Positions 33,682 to 44,333 of a DNA stretch of 64,000 nucleotides are shown in pieces. Positions within the stretch are counted from its first letter, which is position 1. Each line of letters opens with the position of its first letter. The stretch is from Porphyrobacter sp. GA68 (lineage in GTDB: Bacteria > Pseudomonadota > Alphaproteobacteria > Sphingomonadales > Sphingomonadaceae): assembly GCF_022605525.1 (NCBI RefSeq), contig NZ_JAKQYJ010000002.1:62001-126000 (forward strand), read 5' to 3'. Below the pieces are notes generated by a model. It was not told the origin of the DNA. It did not search any database and saw nothing but the letters and a program-made list of their open reading frames with translations. The translations under genes and the position numbers were made by a program.

Positions 33682-34296
33682 ATGGAACAGCGACACACCT
33701 TGCACATCGTCCATAGCGCATCCCGGATGCGTGCCGAACTGGCTCGAACCGGCTTCGCCATGGGGCATCATTGCGAAATCTACGCTTCGCTCGACGAACT
33801 GCTGGCCGGATCGCCGGACGCCGGCACGATCCTGATCGGCAGCGATGCGGCCGCAGATGCCGTGGCGAGGATGGCGCAGCACGGCCGCTGGCTGCCGGTA
33901 GTCGCCCTGGACAGCGATCCCGCGCCGGAACGTGTGGTGGCGGCGATGCGGGCAGGCGTGCTCGACTTCCTGGCCCTGCCGCTGAACTCCACTGCGCTCG
34001 CCGCCAGCCTGCAGCGCATCGAGCAGGAGGTCGCAGCACATGGCGCGGCGCGGCGTCGCGCGCTGGCGGCATGGCAGCGGATGTCGGACCTGTCCCCGCG
34101 CGAACGGGAGGTACTGGAATGGTTGGCCCGCGGCTGTTCCAACAAGGTGATCGCTCGTGAACTCACAATCAGCCCCCGAACCGTGGAAATCCATCGCGCA
34201 AACATGATGACCAAGCTGGGTGCGCGTCATGCGGCAGAAGCGATCCGGCTCAGGCTGGAGGCCGAACCGGCGGTGCGGATGCGGCTTGTCGGCTAG
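33682..34296 (+). CDS. LuxR-family regulator with degenerate receiver domain
   Basis: A 204-aa FixJ-like regulator. The C-terminal LuxR helix-turn-helix is intact (L-S-P-R-E-R-E-V-L-E-W-L-A-R-G-C-S-N-K-V-I-A-R-E-L, about 137-196). The N-terminal half has the receiver length and shape, but its key residues are gone. The acidic pocket is H-S-A-S (11-14), the phospho-Asp position is near Gly53 (L-I-G-S-D), and the switch Lys is Leu99 (L-A-L-P-L). It therefore probably works without phosphorylation. The ATG was chosen at the start of the beta1 strand. It follows the Anbu gene by 127 bp on the same strand and may regulate that operon; this is inference. Confidence 0.85.
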   Translation: MEQRHTLHIVHSASRMRAELARTGFAMGHHCEIYASLDELLAGSPDAGTILIGSDAAADAVARMAQHGRWLPVVALDSDPAPERVVAAMRAGVLDFLALPLNSTALAASLQRIEQEVAAHGAARRRALAAWQRMSDLSPREREVLEWLARGCSNKVIARELTISPRTVEIHRANMMTKLGARHAAEAIRLRLEAEPAVRMRLVG

Positions 34297-34398
34297 GTCG
34301 CCTGCATCTCCGGCGCTCGCCTTCCCTTGCCGGCACTGGCGCGCGCCACCCCCTTGGCTCGCTGCACGACACCTAACTGGCGATCAAGGCAGCGGGTG

Positions 34399-35049
34399 TC
34401 AGCGGCAGAAGGACCCGCTGCCTTCCTCGATGTGCAGATGGTCACGGTGGGCGGCGTTGTAGTCGGGCGACAGCACCGTACCAAACCGGCGGCAGGCACT
34501 GTCGCGGATGACCCGCAGGAACTGTTGCTCCGCTTCGGTTCCGCCGTTCCAGCCCGCCAGGACGGTAATGCGCCGCCCGTCGGCCAGCACAAAGCCGCCT
34601 ATGTCGATCGCCCGCGCCTGTGAATGGGCCGACAGGCGGCTGGTGCCAGCCACATTGCGGCAGGCATAGCTGCCCATTGTCTCCACCCGCGCCAGCGGGC
34701 TGCCGAGATACTGGCGCGCGGCCCGGTCCACTCCGAACCGCACCCACGCGTTGAATCCGCTCGCCAGGGGGCAGGCGACCGGACCGAGATTGCTGACCGC
34801 GATCTGGCCCGCATCTGCGCCCAGCGACGTCAGTATCACCGCACCATTAACCGCGCAGCCGGGAGCAAACTGCTGATCCGGTACACTGCTGAAGGCCGAT
34901 CGCGCGCCGCGCAGGTCGGCGAGGCATTGCGCCACTTCGCGGCTGGTAGCCGGTGTTACACCCCCGGGCTGGCGCGCAACGGGCGGTTCCTTTGCACAGG
35001 CGGACAGCAGCAGCACGGCCATTGGCAGGAGCAGGATTGGCAAACGCAT
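34399..35049 (-). CDS. Extensin-like LAS-fold peptidase lipoprotein
   Basis: A 216-aa lipoprotein (lipobox L-L-S-A-C, Cys18) with an extensin-like C-terminal domain. The LAS metallopeptidase zinc set H-x6-D...H-x-H is visible in S-A-H-S-Q-A-R-A-I-D-I and H-R-D-H-L-H-I-E, so it may cleave peptidoglycan cross-bridges or D-Ala peptides in the periplasm. Four further Cys suggest two disulfides. It is convergent with the LuxR gene. The 282 bp between it and the next minus-strand gene contain no feature I can support. Confidence 0.82.
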   Translation of the reverse strand: MRLPILLLPMAVLLLSACAKEPPVARQPGGVTPATSREVAQCLADLRGARSAFSSVPDQQFAPGCAVNGAVILTSLGADAGQIAVSNLGPVACPLASGFNAWVRFGVDRAARQYLGSPLARVETMGSYACRNVAGTSRLSAHSQARAIDIGGFVLADGRRITVLAGWNGGTEAEQQFLRVIRDSACRRFGTVLSPDYNAAHRDHLHIEEGSGSFCR

Positions 35050-35331
35050 AGATGGGGCACACTGTAAGCACAGCGAGGCGCTTTGCCAAAGTCCTGCCGT
35101 TCAATGCAGCGAACCCGGAGTGGCTCACGCCGCAAGATCAAAGGCGGATGCACCGGTCGCGGGCGCTTGCGCTTTCGAGACGGCCTTGCTGCTGCCCCGC
35201 AGTGTCTGGTTCAGGTCAGCTACTTCCGCTCCGTTATTCAGCCGATGTGCGGCAGAGCCATGGCGGCAGGTTGCTGGACCCGCGGCTCACAAGCCGACCG
35301 GCCGCTCCAGGCGCCGGATCATGCCGTGTGA

Positions 35332-35766
35332 CTACAACGGCTGAAAACCCGCCGCCATCGCTTCGGCCATCATAGCGCGGGCGCGTTCGCGGTCATAGGG
35401 AACGCCGAGGCCCTGAGCATACAGCAGGGCCAGCCGGTACTTCGCTTCCGGAAGGCCCGCCCGGTCAGCGCCGGTGGTGATGGGCATGACCCGGCCCGGC
35501 GACTTGCCGATCGGCGGCGAATAGATGAACGCGGTGCCGGACGTGAACTGTGCGGCGGCACGGTACAATGCAGCGGCGCGGCGGTGATCCTGCGGAACTG
35601 CGAGGCCGGTGTCGTAAAGCTTGCCCAGCCGCAACTGCGCCAGTTTGTCGCCGCGTTCGGCCTGGCAATGCAGAAGCCCGGCTACCGTGGGCTCGCACGG
35701 CTGCGGCGTGGCGCAAGCGGCGAGGAGGCAGGCGGCCGCGCCGCTTGCAAGGAAGCGATGTCGCAT
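35332..35766 (-). CDS. Sel1-repeat lipoprotein
   Basis: A 144-aa exported lipoprotein (signal L-A-S-G-A-A-A-C-L-L-A-A-C, lipobox Cys at residue 17). Two Sel1/TPR-like repeats follow: L-A-Q-L-R-L-G-K-L-Y-D-T-G-L-A-V-P-Q and A-K-Y-R-L-A-L-L-Y-A-Q-G-L-G-V-P-Y. Such short solenoids mediate protein contacts in the periplasm. The ATG was chosen at the signal peptide; an upstream start would add an unrelated segment. Confidence 0.75.
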   Translation of the reverse strand: MRHRFLASGAAACLLAACATPQPCEPTVAGLLHCQAERGDKLAQLRLGKLYDTGLAVPQDHRRAAALYRAAAQFTSGTAFIYSPPIGKSPGRVMPITTGADRAGLPEAKYRLALLYAQGLGVPYDRERARAMMAEAMAAGFQPL

Positions 35767-35905
35767 CGGACCAATCCAGCTGCCAGCGGTTGAGAATGCG
35801 TTTCCTGCTGCGCCGCCCACCAGTTGCCTAAGCCCGCCACGAAGCGGGTCCGCAAGAGCTGCGGCACGGCGCCGCGATGCGTGGCGCGCTTTCTGCGCGG
35901 ACGGG

Positions 35906-37732
35906 TTAAGCCGCCTCCGACTTCCGCTTCTGCTTCTTGCGCTCGTTCGGATCGAGTTCGGCCTTGCGCAGCCGGATCGACTTGGGTGTCACCTCCACCA
36001 TCTCGTCGTCGTCGATGTAGGCGATCGCCTGTTCCAGCGTCATGATGCGCGGCGGAGTAAGGCGGATCGCGTCATCCTTGCCGGTGGAACGGAAGTTGGT
36101 GAGCTGTTTGGATTTCAGCGGGTTGACTTCCAGATCGTCGGGCTTGGCGTTTTCGCCGATCAGCATTCCTTCGTAGATCTTGGTCCCCCCACCGATGAAC
36201 AGCTCGCCCCGTTCTTCGAGCGCATTGAGGGCGTAGGGCACGGCTTCGCCCGCGCCCATCGAGATCAGAACACCATTGGTGCGCCCTTCGATCGGACCCT
36301 TGTAGGCGTCATAGCGGTCGAACAGCCGGTTCATGATGCCGGTCCCGCGCGTGTCGGACAGGAACTCGCCGTGGTAGCCGATCAGACCACGCGACGGGGC
36401 GGAGAAGGTGATGCGCGTCTTGCCCGCGCCGGATGGTCGCATGTCGAGCAGTTCCGCCTTGCGACGCTGCATCTTCTCGACCACCGTACCCGAATATTCA
36501 TCGTCCACGTCGATCACCACCTGCTCGAACGGCTCGGTCCTTTTGCCGTTCTCGTCGGTGCCGAACAGCACGCGGGGGCGCGAGATGCCCAGTTCGAACC
36601 CTTCGCGGCGCATGGTTTCGATCAGCACGCCGAGCTGCAGTTCGCCACGCCCCGCCACCTCGAAGCTGTCCTTGTCCGCGCTCTCGGTCACGCGAATGGC
36701 GACATTGGTTTCCGCTTCGCGGAACAGGCGGTCGCGGATCATGCGGCTTGTCACCTTGTCCCCTTCGCGGCCGGCCAGGGGGGAGTCGTTGACGGCAAAG
36801 CGCATGGCCAGGGTGGGCGGGTCGATCGGCTGTGCTTCGATCGGCTGCGTTACCGCGGGATCGGCGATCGTGTTGGCGACCGTCGCCTTTTCCAGACCCG
36901 CCAGCGCGATGATGTCCCCGGCCCGTGCGCTGTCCACCGGCACCCGCTCAAGTCCGTCGAAGCTCATCAGCTTGGTGGCCCGACCCGTTTCGATCACGTT
37001 GCCATCGGCATCCAGAGCGCGGATTGGATCGTTGACGCGGATTGTGCCCGCCTGCACCCGGCCGGTCAGCACGCGGCCCATGAACGGGTCCCGGTCGAGG
37101 AGAGTGGCGAGAAACGCGAACGGCCCGCTTTCATCAAGGCCGGGCGACGGGACGTGCGCGACGATGCGTTCGAACAGCGGGTCCAGCGTGCCGGAGCGTG
37201 CCTCGGTATCCTCGCTGGCATAACCGTCGCGTCCCGAAGCGTATAGGACCGGAAAGTCGAGCTGTTCGTCATTGGCGTCGAGCGAGACGAACAGGTCGAA
37301 TACTTCGTCCAGAACTTCGGTCGGGCGGGCGTCGCCGCGGTCGATCTTGTTGACCACGACGATGGGCCGCAGGCCGAGGGCAAGCGCCTTGCCGGTGACG
37401 AACTTGGTCTGCGGCATCGGTCCTTCCGCTGCGTCGACCAGCAGGATGACACCATCAACCATCGACAGAATTCGCTCCACCTCGGCTCCGAAGTCCGCGT
37501 GACCCGGTGTGTCGACAATGTTGATGCGGGTATCGCGCCACTCCACGCTGGTGCATTTAGCGAGGATGGTGATGCCGCGTTCCTTTTCAAGGTCCCCGGA
37601 ATCCATCGCCCGCTCTTCCACGCGCTGGTTTTCGCGAAAGGTGCCGGACTGGCGGAACAGCTGGTCGACCAGGGTGGTCTTGCCGTGGTCAACGTGGGCG
37701 ATGATCGCGATGTTGCGAAGGGCGCGGGACAT
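35906..37732 (-). CDS. typA: Translational GTPase TypA/BipA
   Basis: A 608-aa ribosome-binding GTPase with EF-G-like domains, important in stress and low-temperature ribosome assembly. G1 is A-H-V-D-H-G-K-T-T (residues 12-20), G2 E-R-G-I-T-I, G3 D-T-P-G-H-A-D-F, and G4 V-N-K-I-D-R. The EF-G domain III/V blocks ([19 protein letters not shown]) and the BipA-specific C-terminal domain are present. The tail is strongly basic (R-K-K-Q-K-R-K-S). The start is the ATG before the G1 motif, in a 242-bp divergent gap from the TonB receptor. Confidence 0.97.
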   Translation of the reverse strand: MSRALRNIAIIAHVDHGKTTLVDQLFRQSGTFRENQRVEERAMDSGDLEKERGITILAKCTSVEWRDTRINIVDTPGHADFGAEVERILSMVDGVILLVDAAEGPMPQTKFVTGKALALGLRPIVVVNKIDRGDARPTEVLDEVFDLFVSLDANDEQLDFPVLYASGRDGYASEDTEARSGTLDPLFERIVAHVPSPGLDESGPFAFLATLLDRDPFMGRVLTGRVQAGTIRVNDPIRALDADGNVIETGRATKLMSFDGLERVPVDSARAGDIIALAGLEKATVANTIADPAVTQPIEAQPIDPPTLAMRFAVNDSPLAGREGDKVTSRMIRDRLFREAETNVAIRVTESADKDSFEVAGRGELQLGVLIETMRREGFELGISRPRVLFGTDENGKRTEPFEQVVIDVDDEYSGTVVEKMQRRKAELLDMRPSGAGKTRITFSAPSRGLIGYHGEFLSDTRGTGIMNRLFDRYDAYKGPIEGRTNGVLISMGAGEAVPYALNALEERGELFIGGGTKIYEGMLIGENAKPDDLEVNPLKSKQLTNFRSTGKDDAIRLTPPRIMTLEQAIAYIDDDEMVEVTPKSIRLRKAELDPNERKKQKRKSEAA

Positions 37733-37974
37733 TGGGGAACTCTCTGTTGTTCGGGGAAGGGGGGCCGCAAGGGCAGCGGGTCGGCGCGCGCATAGCGGCT
37801 TTGCTGCGATGCGGCAAGGCGGGCGGCTTGCGGATCGCGCTGTCGCTTCCCTGCAACAATGCGGACCAACAGCATACTGCCGCTTGCTAAGGCGCGCCGC
37901 GATGATAAGCTGCGCGGGTGTTTGACGGTCAAGCTCCGGCACCAGGAGCGACCGATGGGAAGAGGAAGACTGGA

Positions 37975-40650
37975 ATGGTTGTGAGGGGTTTTGGCCGCAA
38001 GGGTTTGCTGCGCGCGGCTCTGCTTGGCAGCGTGGCGATAGGGATGCCGGCGGCGGCGCAGACCACCGCAACGCAGGCGGGCCAGGACCCCGATCCGCGG
38101 TTGCAGGAGCAGGCGACAACCAATGCGCCGCCGGCCACCACGGGGCAGCAAGGTGCCGATCAGCCATCAACCGCTTTCGGCAACGAAATTATCGTCACTG
38201 CGACGAAGCGGGCGCAGACTCTGCAGGACACGCCGGTCGCGGTCACCGTGACTACGGCGGAGACGATCGAGCGGGCGGAAATCCGCGATCTGATCGACCT
38301 GCAGACAGTGACGCCGTCCCTGCGCGTCAGCCAGCTGCAGAACTCATCGAACACAACCTTCATCATCCGCGGCTTCGGCAATGGCGATAACAACATCGGC
38401 GTTGAACCATCGGTCGCCGTGTTCATCGACGGGGTGTACCGCTCGCGCTCGGCCGGGCAGATCGGGGATCTGGCCAACATCAGCCGGGTCGAAGTGCTCC
38501 GCGGTCCGCAATCGACGTTGTTCGGCAAGAACGCCAGCGCCGGCGTCATCTCCGTCATCACGCGCGAACCGCAGTTTGAATTCGGCGGTGCGGTTTCCGC
38601 GACCTATGGCAATTACGACCAGATCGTGTTGCAGGGAAATGTCACAGGCCCGATCACCAATTCGATCGCGTTCTCGCTCGAAGGCAATTACAACAACCGC
38701 GACGGCTTCGTGGAAGCGGTTGGTTTCAACGACAAGGTAAACGACCGCAACCGCTGGTCGGCGCGCGGACAGTTGCTGTTCGATAATGATGGCGCGCTGC
38801 GGCTGCGGGCGATTGGCGACTATCAGAAAATCGACGAGATCTGCTGTTACGCCGGCAACCTGCTGGCAGGACCGACCACGGCGGCGGTGTTCGGGGTGGG
38901 CGGCGCCCTGGTGCCGCAAGACCTGTTTGCCGATCGCACCTTCCTCAACCGCCTGCCCCGCAACGAGATCGAGAGTTACGGCGGGTCGTTGCAGGCCGAT
39001 CTGGAACTTGGCGCCCTGACCGCCACGTCCATCACCTCCTATCGCGAACTGACCAATGTCTTCCTGCAGGATGTCGATTTCACCAGTGCGGACTTCATCA
39101 ACGAACTGCGCGACCAGAAGGTCGAAACCTTTACGCAGGAATTCCGCATAACCTCGGATTTCGACGGTCCGCTCAATTTCCTGGTTGGTGGTTTCTACTT
39201 CAAGGAAGACGTGAACCAGGTCAGCTCCATCATCAACGGAGCGGATACGCGCGGCTTCTTCAACCTGCTGGCCGGCGGCGCGCTGCCGGTGGTTGAAGCG
39301 CAACTTGGGTTTCCGGCGGGATCGATTTTCGCGCAAGGTCCGTCCACGGTGGAAAACTTCGCGCTGCAGAACGAAAATTATTCGTTCTTCGGTACGGTGG
39401 ATTTCGAGGTCACCGACCGGCTAACCCTTACTGGCGGCATCAATTACACCAACGACAAGAAGGATTTCCAGCTTTCGCAGGTGTCGACCGATCCGCTGGC
39501 GAACGTCAACCTGGTGGACGCCTTCATTGTCGGCGGTATCGCCCAAGCGCTGCAGATTCCCCCGTCGCAAGTCACTCCGGCTGTGATCCAAGGGTTTGCG
39601 GGTAATCCGGCGACCGCACCGATCTTCCAGGCGATTACGGGCCAGGCGCTGAACCCGGCGACCAATCCTCTGCTCGCGCTGCAGCCGCTGCAGTTCCTGC
39701 CACCGTTCCTCAACATTCCCAACGCAGTTGAACCGGGGCGAACCCGCGACGACGACATCAGCTATCTCGCGCGCGCATCGTATGACGTGTCCAATGCGCT
39801 GAACGTGTATTTTACCTACGCCACCGGGTACAAACCGTCGTCGGTCAACCTTTCGCGCGACAGCCGGCCTACTCCGGCCGAATTCACCGCCGGGCCGCGG
39901 GGAAGCGTGATTCTGGCACCGCCATCGCCGATCCGTGACGCAGGCCTGATCGTCCCGAACCTGCGCACCGGCACGCGGGTCGCCGGACCGGAAGAAGCAA
40001 CCGTAATCGAGCTGGGCCTCAAAGGGTCGTGGCCCGGTCTGACCGTCAACCTGGCGTTGTTCGACCAGAAGTTGGAAAACTTCCAGCGCAACATCTTTAC
40101 GGGCACCGGCTTTGCCTTGGTCAACGCCGGCGAGCAATCAACGCGTGGTTTCGAGCTGGACACGACCATTCAGCCGGTGGAGCCGTTGGTTTTCACCTTC
40201 GGCCTCACCTATCTTGATGCAAACTACGATGACTTCTCCGGCTCTCCGTTCGGGGACCTGAGCGGTACCCGCCCGCCCGGCATCCCCGAATACACCATCT
40301 CCACTTCGGCCACCTACACCCACGACCTCGGCAATACCGGCAACCAGCTGATCGGGCGCGTGGACTATTACCACGAGAGCAACGTTTTCATTCTCGAAGG
40401 GCTGCTCGGCTTCCCGACCATCGAACAGGGTCTGGCGGTAAACCGCCAGTTCCAGCGCGAGGTAAATCTGGTGAACGGATCGCTGACCCTGGCCATGGAC
40501 AACGGTATCGAAGTGACCGGGTTCGTCCGCAACCTCTTGAACGAGCGGTATATCCTGTCGATCTTTGACGGTGTGGCGCAGGCCGGTACAGTGTCCGGCT
40601 ACCCCAACCAGCCGCGCACGTACGGCGTAACGGCGCGGTTCAAGTTCTGA
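37975..40650 (+). CDS. TonB-dependent outer-membrane receptor
   Basis: An 891-aa outer-membrane receptor driven by TonB-ExbBD. There is a signal peptide to about residue 28 (ending P-A-A-A-Q), a Gln/Pro/Thr-rich linker, a TonB-box-like stretch (E-I-I-V-T-A-T-K-R), then the plug domain (V-P/D-T-P-V-A-V-T-V to about 190; hallmark L-R-G-P-Q-S-T-L-F-G-K-N-A-S-A-G-V-I). A 22-strand barrel ends in the aromatic R-F-K-F. No substrate-specific neighbour (SusD, siderophore or catabolic genes) is present, so the ligand is unknown. The ATG was chosen for its GAGGAAG site; a GTG 19 codons upstream is possible. A strong terminator follows. Confidence 0.93.
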   Translation: MVVRGFGRKGLLRAALLGSVAIGMPAAAQTTATQAGQDPDPRLQEQATTNAPPATTGQQGADQPSTAFGNEIIVTATKRAQTLQDTPVAVTVTTAETIERAEIRDLIDLQTVTPSLRVSQLQNSSNTTFIIRGFGNGDNNIGVEPSVAVFIDGVYRSRSAGQIGDLANISRVEVLRGPQSTLFGKNASAGVISVITREPQFEFGGAVSATYGNYDQIVLQGNVTGPITNSIAFSLEGNYNNRDGFVEAVGFNDKVNDRNRWSARGQLLFDNDGALRLRAIGDYQKIDEICCYAGNLLAGPTTAAVFGVGGALVPQDLFADRTFLNRLPRNEIESYGGSLQADLELGALTATSITSYRELTNVFLQDVDFTSADFINELRDQKVETFTQEFRITSDFDGPLNFLVGGFYFKEDVNQVSSIINGADTRGFFNLLAGGALPVVEAQLGFPAGSIFAQGPSTVENFALQNENYSFFGTVDFEVTDRLTLTGGINYTNDKKDFQLSQVSTDPLANVNLVDAFIVGGIAQALQIPPSQVTPAVIQGFAGNPATAPIFQAITGQALNPATNPLLALQPLQFLPPFLNIPNAVEPGRTRDDDISYLARASYDVSNALNVYFTYATGYKPSSVNLSRDSRPTPAEFTAGPRGSVILAPPSPIRDAGLIVPNLRTGTRVAGPEEATVIELGLKGSWPGLTVNLALFDQKLENFQRNIFTGTGFALVNAGEQSTRGFELDTTIQPVEPLVFTFGLTYLDANYDDFSGSPFGDLSGTRPPGIPEYTISTSATYTHDLGNTGNQLIGRVDYYHESNVFILEGLLGFPTIEQGLAVNRQFQREVNLVNGSLTLAMDNGIEVTGFVRNLLNERYILSIFDGVAQAGTVSGYPNQPRTYGVTARFKF

Positions 40651-40674
40651 GAGCTTCCTGACGGGAGAGGAGCC

Positions 40675-40708
40675 AGGGGCTTTGCAGCACAAAAGCTGCA
40701 AAGCCCCT
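40675..40708. terminator. Strong hairpin terminator between TonB receptor and vanZ
   Basis: A 14-bp perfect stem (AGGGGCTTTGCAGC, loop ACAAAA, GCTGCAAAGCCCCT) follows the TonB-receptor stop by about 25 bp. The convergent VanZ gene ends just beyond it, so the hairpin probably stops transcription from both sides. It is the clearest intrinsic-type terminator in the window, although the T-run after the stem is weak. Confidence 0.85.
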
Positions 40709-40713
40709 GTTGC

Positions 40714-41064
40714 TTATTCCATCTGCTGCTTCCACGTGACGAGCAGGCCTTGCGCCAGCATCAAGCCGGCCGCCGTCGCGGCGACGTTGACCGCAAGATC
40801 CTTGAAGTCGGCCTCGCGGCCCAGACCCATGACCCCCTGCAGAATTTCGATGCCCGCCCCCAGTGCGGTCAGCCATAGAAAAGGCAGCAGGATATGCGTG
40901 CGCGGCCATAACAGGCGGGCAAACAGCGCGAGCGTGATAAAGGCGGCGAAGTGGTTTACCTTGTCGTTTTCCGATCCAGCCATCACGCTGACATCGGGTG
41001 ACAGCGCCAGGAACAGGATCACACCAAGCAGACTGAAATAGAGAACTTGCAACAATAAGCGCAT
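40714..41064 (-). CDS. VanZ-like small membrane protein
   Basis: A 116-aa protein with four hydrophobic helices. The conserved D-K-V-N-H-F-A-A-F and E-I-L-Q-G-V-M-G-L-G-R-E-A-D-F-K-D-L-A-V-N are the VanZ family signature. The biochemical role of VanZ-like proteins is unknown; in some bacteria they affect glycopeptide response or membrane stress. The ATG is preferred to a TTG three codons earlier. It is the last gene of the ybbA-ybbP transcript, 10 bp after the permease. Confidence 0.85.
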   Translation of the reverse strand: MRLLLQVLYFSLLGVILFLALSPDVSVMAGSENDKVNHFAAFITLALFARLLWPRTHILLPFLWLTALGAGIEILQGVMGLGREADFKDLAVNVAATAAGLMLAQGLLVTWKQQME

Positions 41065-41074
41065 AAAAACCAAC

Positions 41075-43597
41075 TCAAAGGGTACGAAGGGCAGCTGCGG
41101 GCTTGGCGCGGAGCAGGGGCAGCGCGCCGCCTAGCGCGAACAGGAACACGGTGACAAGGCCAAGCCCCAGGACGCCAAGGACCACCGGCCAGTCGGGCAG
41201 CCAGTCGAATTCGAACAGCTGCGTCACCACGGCCCAGGCAATCCCGCTGCCCAGCAGCAGGGCCACCACGGCCAGGACCGTGACCAGGACGGCGTATTCC
41301 ACCAGCTGCATCAGCAGGATCTGCCGCCGATCCGCGCCGAGTACGCGAAGAATCACCGTGTCATACATTCGCGCCGCTCGTGCCGCCGCAATGGCGCCGA
41401 GCAGCACGGCAAGCCCGGCCAGCACCGCGACAGATGCGGCCGCCAGGGTCGCGAGGCCGACCTGCCCCAGCAGGTCACGCGCCTGCGTCAGGATCTGCCC
41501 GACCTCGATGACGGAACTTGCCGGAAAGGCAGCGACCAGCGCCTGCAGCAGCGGGCGGGCAGCGTCCGGCTGGCTCAGGGAAATGGTTGCCGACAAGGTG
41601 TGCGGCGCATCGCGCAGAGTGTTGGGCGAGAATACCAGTACATGATTGAAGCCAAGCGAGTCCCAGTCGATCTGCCGCAGGCTGGCCACCCGCGCCCGCC
41701 GTTCGACCCCCAGCACCGCCACGGTCAGGTAATCGCCCACTTTCAGCCCGATCGCGTCGGCCAGTTCTTCGTCCACCGAGACGGCCGGCTCGCCCGCGTA
41801 ATCCGCGCCCCACCAGTCGCCGGCGACAATGCGATTGCCGGGCGGCACCGCATCGGCGTAGGTCAGTCCGCGCTCGCCCCGCAGCGCCCAGGCTCCTTCG
41901 GGCAACTCCGCCAGGTCGGCGACGCGGGTCATGCTGTCTGCGGGACCGTAAGCGACCACGGCGCCGCGCATGTTGGGCACGGCGCGCAGCTCGGCCGCGG
42001 GATCTGCGCCACGCACGACCGTTTCGAACTGTCCCAGATGATCAGGCGGTATGTCGAGCACGAAGTAATCGGGCGCGCGGTCGGGCACGCGGGTCTGGAT
42101 GTTGCCGTCGATGCTTGTCTGAATGGCGGCGAGCAGGACGAACGCGGACAGGCCAAAGCCGAGCGCCGTCACCAGCGGAACGATGTTAGCGCCCGGCCGC
42201 GAAAGATTGGCCAAGGCATTGCGAACCAGTGGGCTGCCGCCGGTGGGCAGGCGGCGGGCCAGCCACTTGATTGCCAGGGCAAGTGCCGCGATCAGGCCCA
42301 GCGCCGCAGCCGCACCGGCCAGGAACCCGCCCGACAACAGCGGCCGGCTGGACGTGAGCAGAGCCAGCACGACGATCGCCGCCAGCCCGCCAGTCACCCA
42401 CAGCAGCGCCTGCCTGTCTCTCCCCAACGGAGCCACACGTGCGCGCATCAGCGCCATCGCAGGAAAATGCCGCGCCCGCGTCAGCGGCGTCGCGGCGAAC
42501 ACCAGGGCGACGAGCATTCCATAGGCAAGCGCTACAAGCAGGGCGACGGGGTCGATCACGAATCCGCTCTGCACCGGCAACAACCCCGACAGGGCACGGG
42601 CCAGCAGCGGGGTTATGGCGACACCGACGGCCAGCCCGGCCAGACTGCCCACCAGCGCCGCCGCGGCGATCTGCAGACCGTAGATGCGGGCAATATCGCC
42701 GCTGGTCGCCCCCAGCACCTTCAGGGTGGCGATGTTCTGGCGTCGGTCTTCGAGGTAAGAGGCAACGCCGCCGCCAATGCCGATCCCCGCGATGATCAGC
42801 GCCGCGAGCCCGACGAGCAGCAGAAACTCGCTCATCTGGGTGATGAACCGGTCCGCGCCCGGCGATGCGCGGTCACTGGTTCTGAGTTCGATGCCGCTGG
42901 TGGGGAACTGCTGTTCCAGCGCGTCCGCAGTCGCCTGCCGGTCGCGCGGTGCGTCAAAGGCCACCCGGTACTTGCTGCGGTACTGCGAGCCGGGTGCCAG
43001 CAGGCCGGCGCTGGCCGGAAAATCCTGTGCGACGATGACGGTGGGGCCGAGCTGGAAACCCTCGCCCAGTCGGTCCGGCTCGTTGGCGATCACGCCGGCC
43101 GCCACAACATCGCGCGTCCCGATCCGGAACCTGTCGCCGACCGCCACGCCCAGCCTGTCCAGCGCGCCCTGCGCCGCCCAGGCTGCGCCATCGGGCGGCG
43201 GTCCGACACTGCGCCCGTCGGTCAGTGTGAGGCGGCCGTAGAGCGGGTAAGCCGCGTCGACGGCCTTCAATTCGATCGGCGCGGTTGCGTCGCCCGCACG
43301 GGCTACCGCCTGCAGGCGCGTGCCGCCCGACACGCGGCCGAGTTCCGCCAGCGCGGCTCGCTCCGCCGGGTTCAGATCGCGCTGCCAGACGCTGACTTGG
43401 ATGTCCCCGCCCAGCAGTTCGCCGCCGCTCGCTGCCAGTTCCCGCTCGATTGCCGAAGTGAGGGTGCCGATCGCCGCCAGCGCGCCAGTGCCGAGGAACA
43501 GGCAAACCAGAAGGAGACGCAGCCCCCTGAACCGGGCGTTGAGATCGCGCCGGGCCAGTTGCCAGGCCGTCCGCCAGCCGATGCCCTGCGCCTTCAT
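41075..43597 (-). CDS. ybbP: ABC transporter permease, YbbP type
   Basis: An 840-aa permease with FtsX/MacB architecture: an N-terminal helix ([12 protein letters not shown]), a large periplasmic domain, several membrane helices (about 255-430), a second periplasmic domain, and four C-terminal helices ending with [13 protein letters not shown]. Such permeases do mechanical work on the outer envelope rather than moving a solute. The start overlaps the stop of the ATPase gene (ATGA). With ybbA and tesA it keeps the same gene neighbourhood as in E. coli. Confidence 0.9.
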   Translation of the reverse strand: MKAQGIGWRTAWQLARRDLNARFRGLRLLLVCLFLGTGALAAIGTLTSAIERELAASGGELLGGDIQVSVWQRDLNPAERAALAELGRVSGGTRLQAVARAGDATAPIELKAVDAAYPLYGRLTLTDGRSVGPPPDGAAWAAQGALDRLGVAVGDRFRIGTRDVVAAGVIANEPDRLGEGFQLGPTVIVAQDFPASAGLLAPGSQYRSKYRVAFDAPRDRQATADALEQQFPTSGIELRTSDRASPGADRFITQMSEFLLLVGLAALIIAGIGIGGGVASYLEDRRQNIATLKVLGATSGDIARIYGLQIAAAALVGSLAGLAVGVAITPLLARALSGLLPVQSGFVIDPVALLVALAYGMLVALVFAATPLTRARHFPAMALMRARVAPLGRDRQALLWVTGGLAAIVVLALLTSSRPLLSGGFLAGAAAALGLIAALALAIKWLARRLPTGGSPLVRNALANLSRPGANIVPLVTALGFGLSAFVLLAAIQTSIDGNIQTRVPDRAPDYFVLDIPPDHLGQFETVVRGADPAAELRAVPNMRGAVVAYGPADSMTRVADLAELPEGAWALRGERGLTYADAVPPGNRIVAGDWWGADYAGEPAVSVDEELADAIGLKVGDYLTVAVLGVERRARVASLRQIDWDSLGFNHVLVFSPNTLRDAPHTLSATISLSQPDAARPLLQALVAAFPASSVIEVGQILTQARDLLGQVGLATLAAASVAVLAGLAVLLGAIAAARAARMYDTVILRVLGADRRQILLMQLVEYAVLVTVLAVVALLLGSGIAWAVVTQLFEFDWLPDWPVVLGVLGLGLVTVFLFALGGALPLLRAKPAAALRTL

Positions 43598-44286
43598 GCC
43601 GTGCGCCGATCGCCCACGATCCGCCCGTCCTCCATCGTCAGCACGCGGCCGCAGCGTTCCGCCAGTTCCCGGTCATGGGTGATGACCAGCAGGGTCGCAT
43701 CGCTCTGTGCCCGCCGTGCAAAGAGGAGGTCGATGATTGCTTCCCCGGTCGTGCTGTCCAGATTACCGGTCGGTTCGTCCGCGAACAGGATCTGCGGCGC
43801 GGGCGCGGTGGCGCGGGCGATGGCCACGCGCTGCTGCTCCCCGCCGGACAGCTGCTGAGGGTAATGGGTCATGCGGTGGCCTAGACCGACTGCACTCAGT
43901 TCGGCGGCCGCGCGGTCGCGCGCCGTGGCCATTCCGGCGAGTTCCATCGGGGTTGCCACGTTTTCAAGCGCGGTCATCGTCGGCAGCAGGTGGAAAGCTT
44001 GCAGAATGATGCCGATCCGTCCCCGCCGCGCATGGGCGAGCGCATCTTCGTCCAGAGCGGCAAAATCCTGGCCGGCAACTTCCAGAGTGCCGCCGCTCGC
44101 CCGCTCAAGCCCGGACAATACCGCCATCAGCGAACTCTTGCCCGACCCGGACGGACCCAGCACCGCGACCGTATCCCCGGCAGCGACGTCGAGGTCGATC
44201 CCGCGCAGGATCGTCACCGCGGAGGCGGCGGAACCAAGTTGCAAGGTGAGGTTGCGGGCGGAAATCGCCAAAAGGGGGCTTGTCAC
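43594..44286 (-). CDS. ybbA: ABC transporter ATP-binding protein, YbbA type
   Basis: A 230-aa ATPase of the MacB/LolD group. Walker A is [10 protein letters not shown], the Q-loop I-L-Q-A-F-H-L-L-P, the signature [10 protein letters not shown], Walker [13 protein letters not shown], and the H-loop V-I-T-H-D. It pairs with the permease downstream. The start is a GTG before T-S-P-L-L-A; an earlier TTG would run into the tesA promoter. It is divergent from the arylesterase. Confidence 0.92.
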   Translation of the reverse strand: MTSPLLAISARNLTLQLGSAASAVTILRGIDLDVAAGDTVAVLGPSGSGKSSLMAVLSGLERASGGTLEVAGQDFAALDEDALAHARRGRIGIILQAFHLLPTMTALENVATPMELAGMATARDRAAAELSAVGLGHRMTHYPQQLSGGEQQRVAIARATAPAPQILFADEPTGNLDSTTGEAIIDLLFARRAQSDATLLVITHDRELAERCGRVLTMEDGRIVGDRRTA

Positions 44287-44333
44287 ACGCGCCCGATGGC
44301 ATAGGCAATGTGAACAGACAAGGAAGGGCAACT

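Noticed and set aside
35050-35331. Possible small gene in the gap before the Sel1 lipoprotein
   Set aside because: The available frames are Arg/Cys-rich with no ribosome site and no family resemblance; nothing can be supported.
35621-37246. A 540-codon open frame opposite typA
   Set aside because: No motifs, and the opposite strand encodes a clear TypA with all GTPase motifs.
41600-43858. A 750-codon open frame opposite the ybbP permease
   Set aside because: Composition is dominated by Arg, Gln, Gly and His, with no recognisable domain. It is a shadow of the permease gene.
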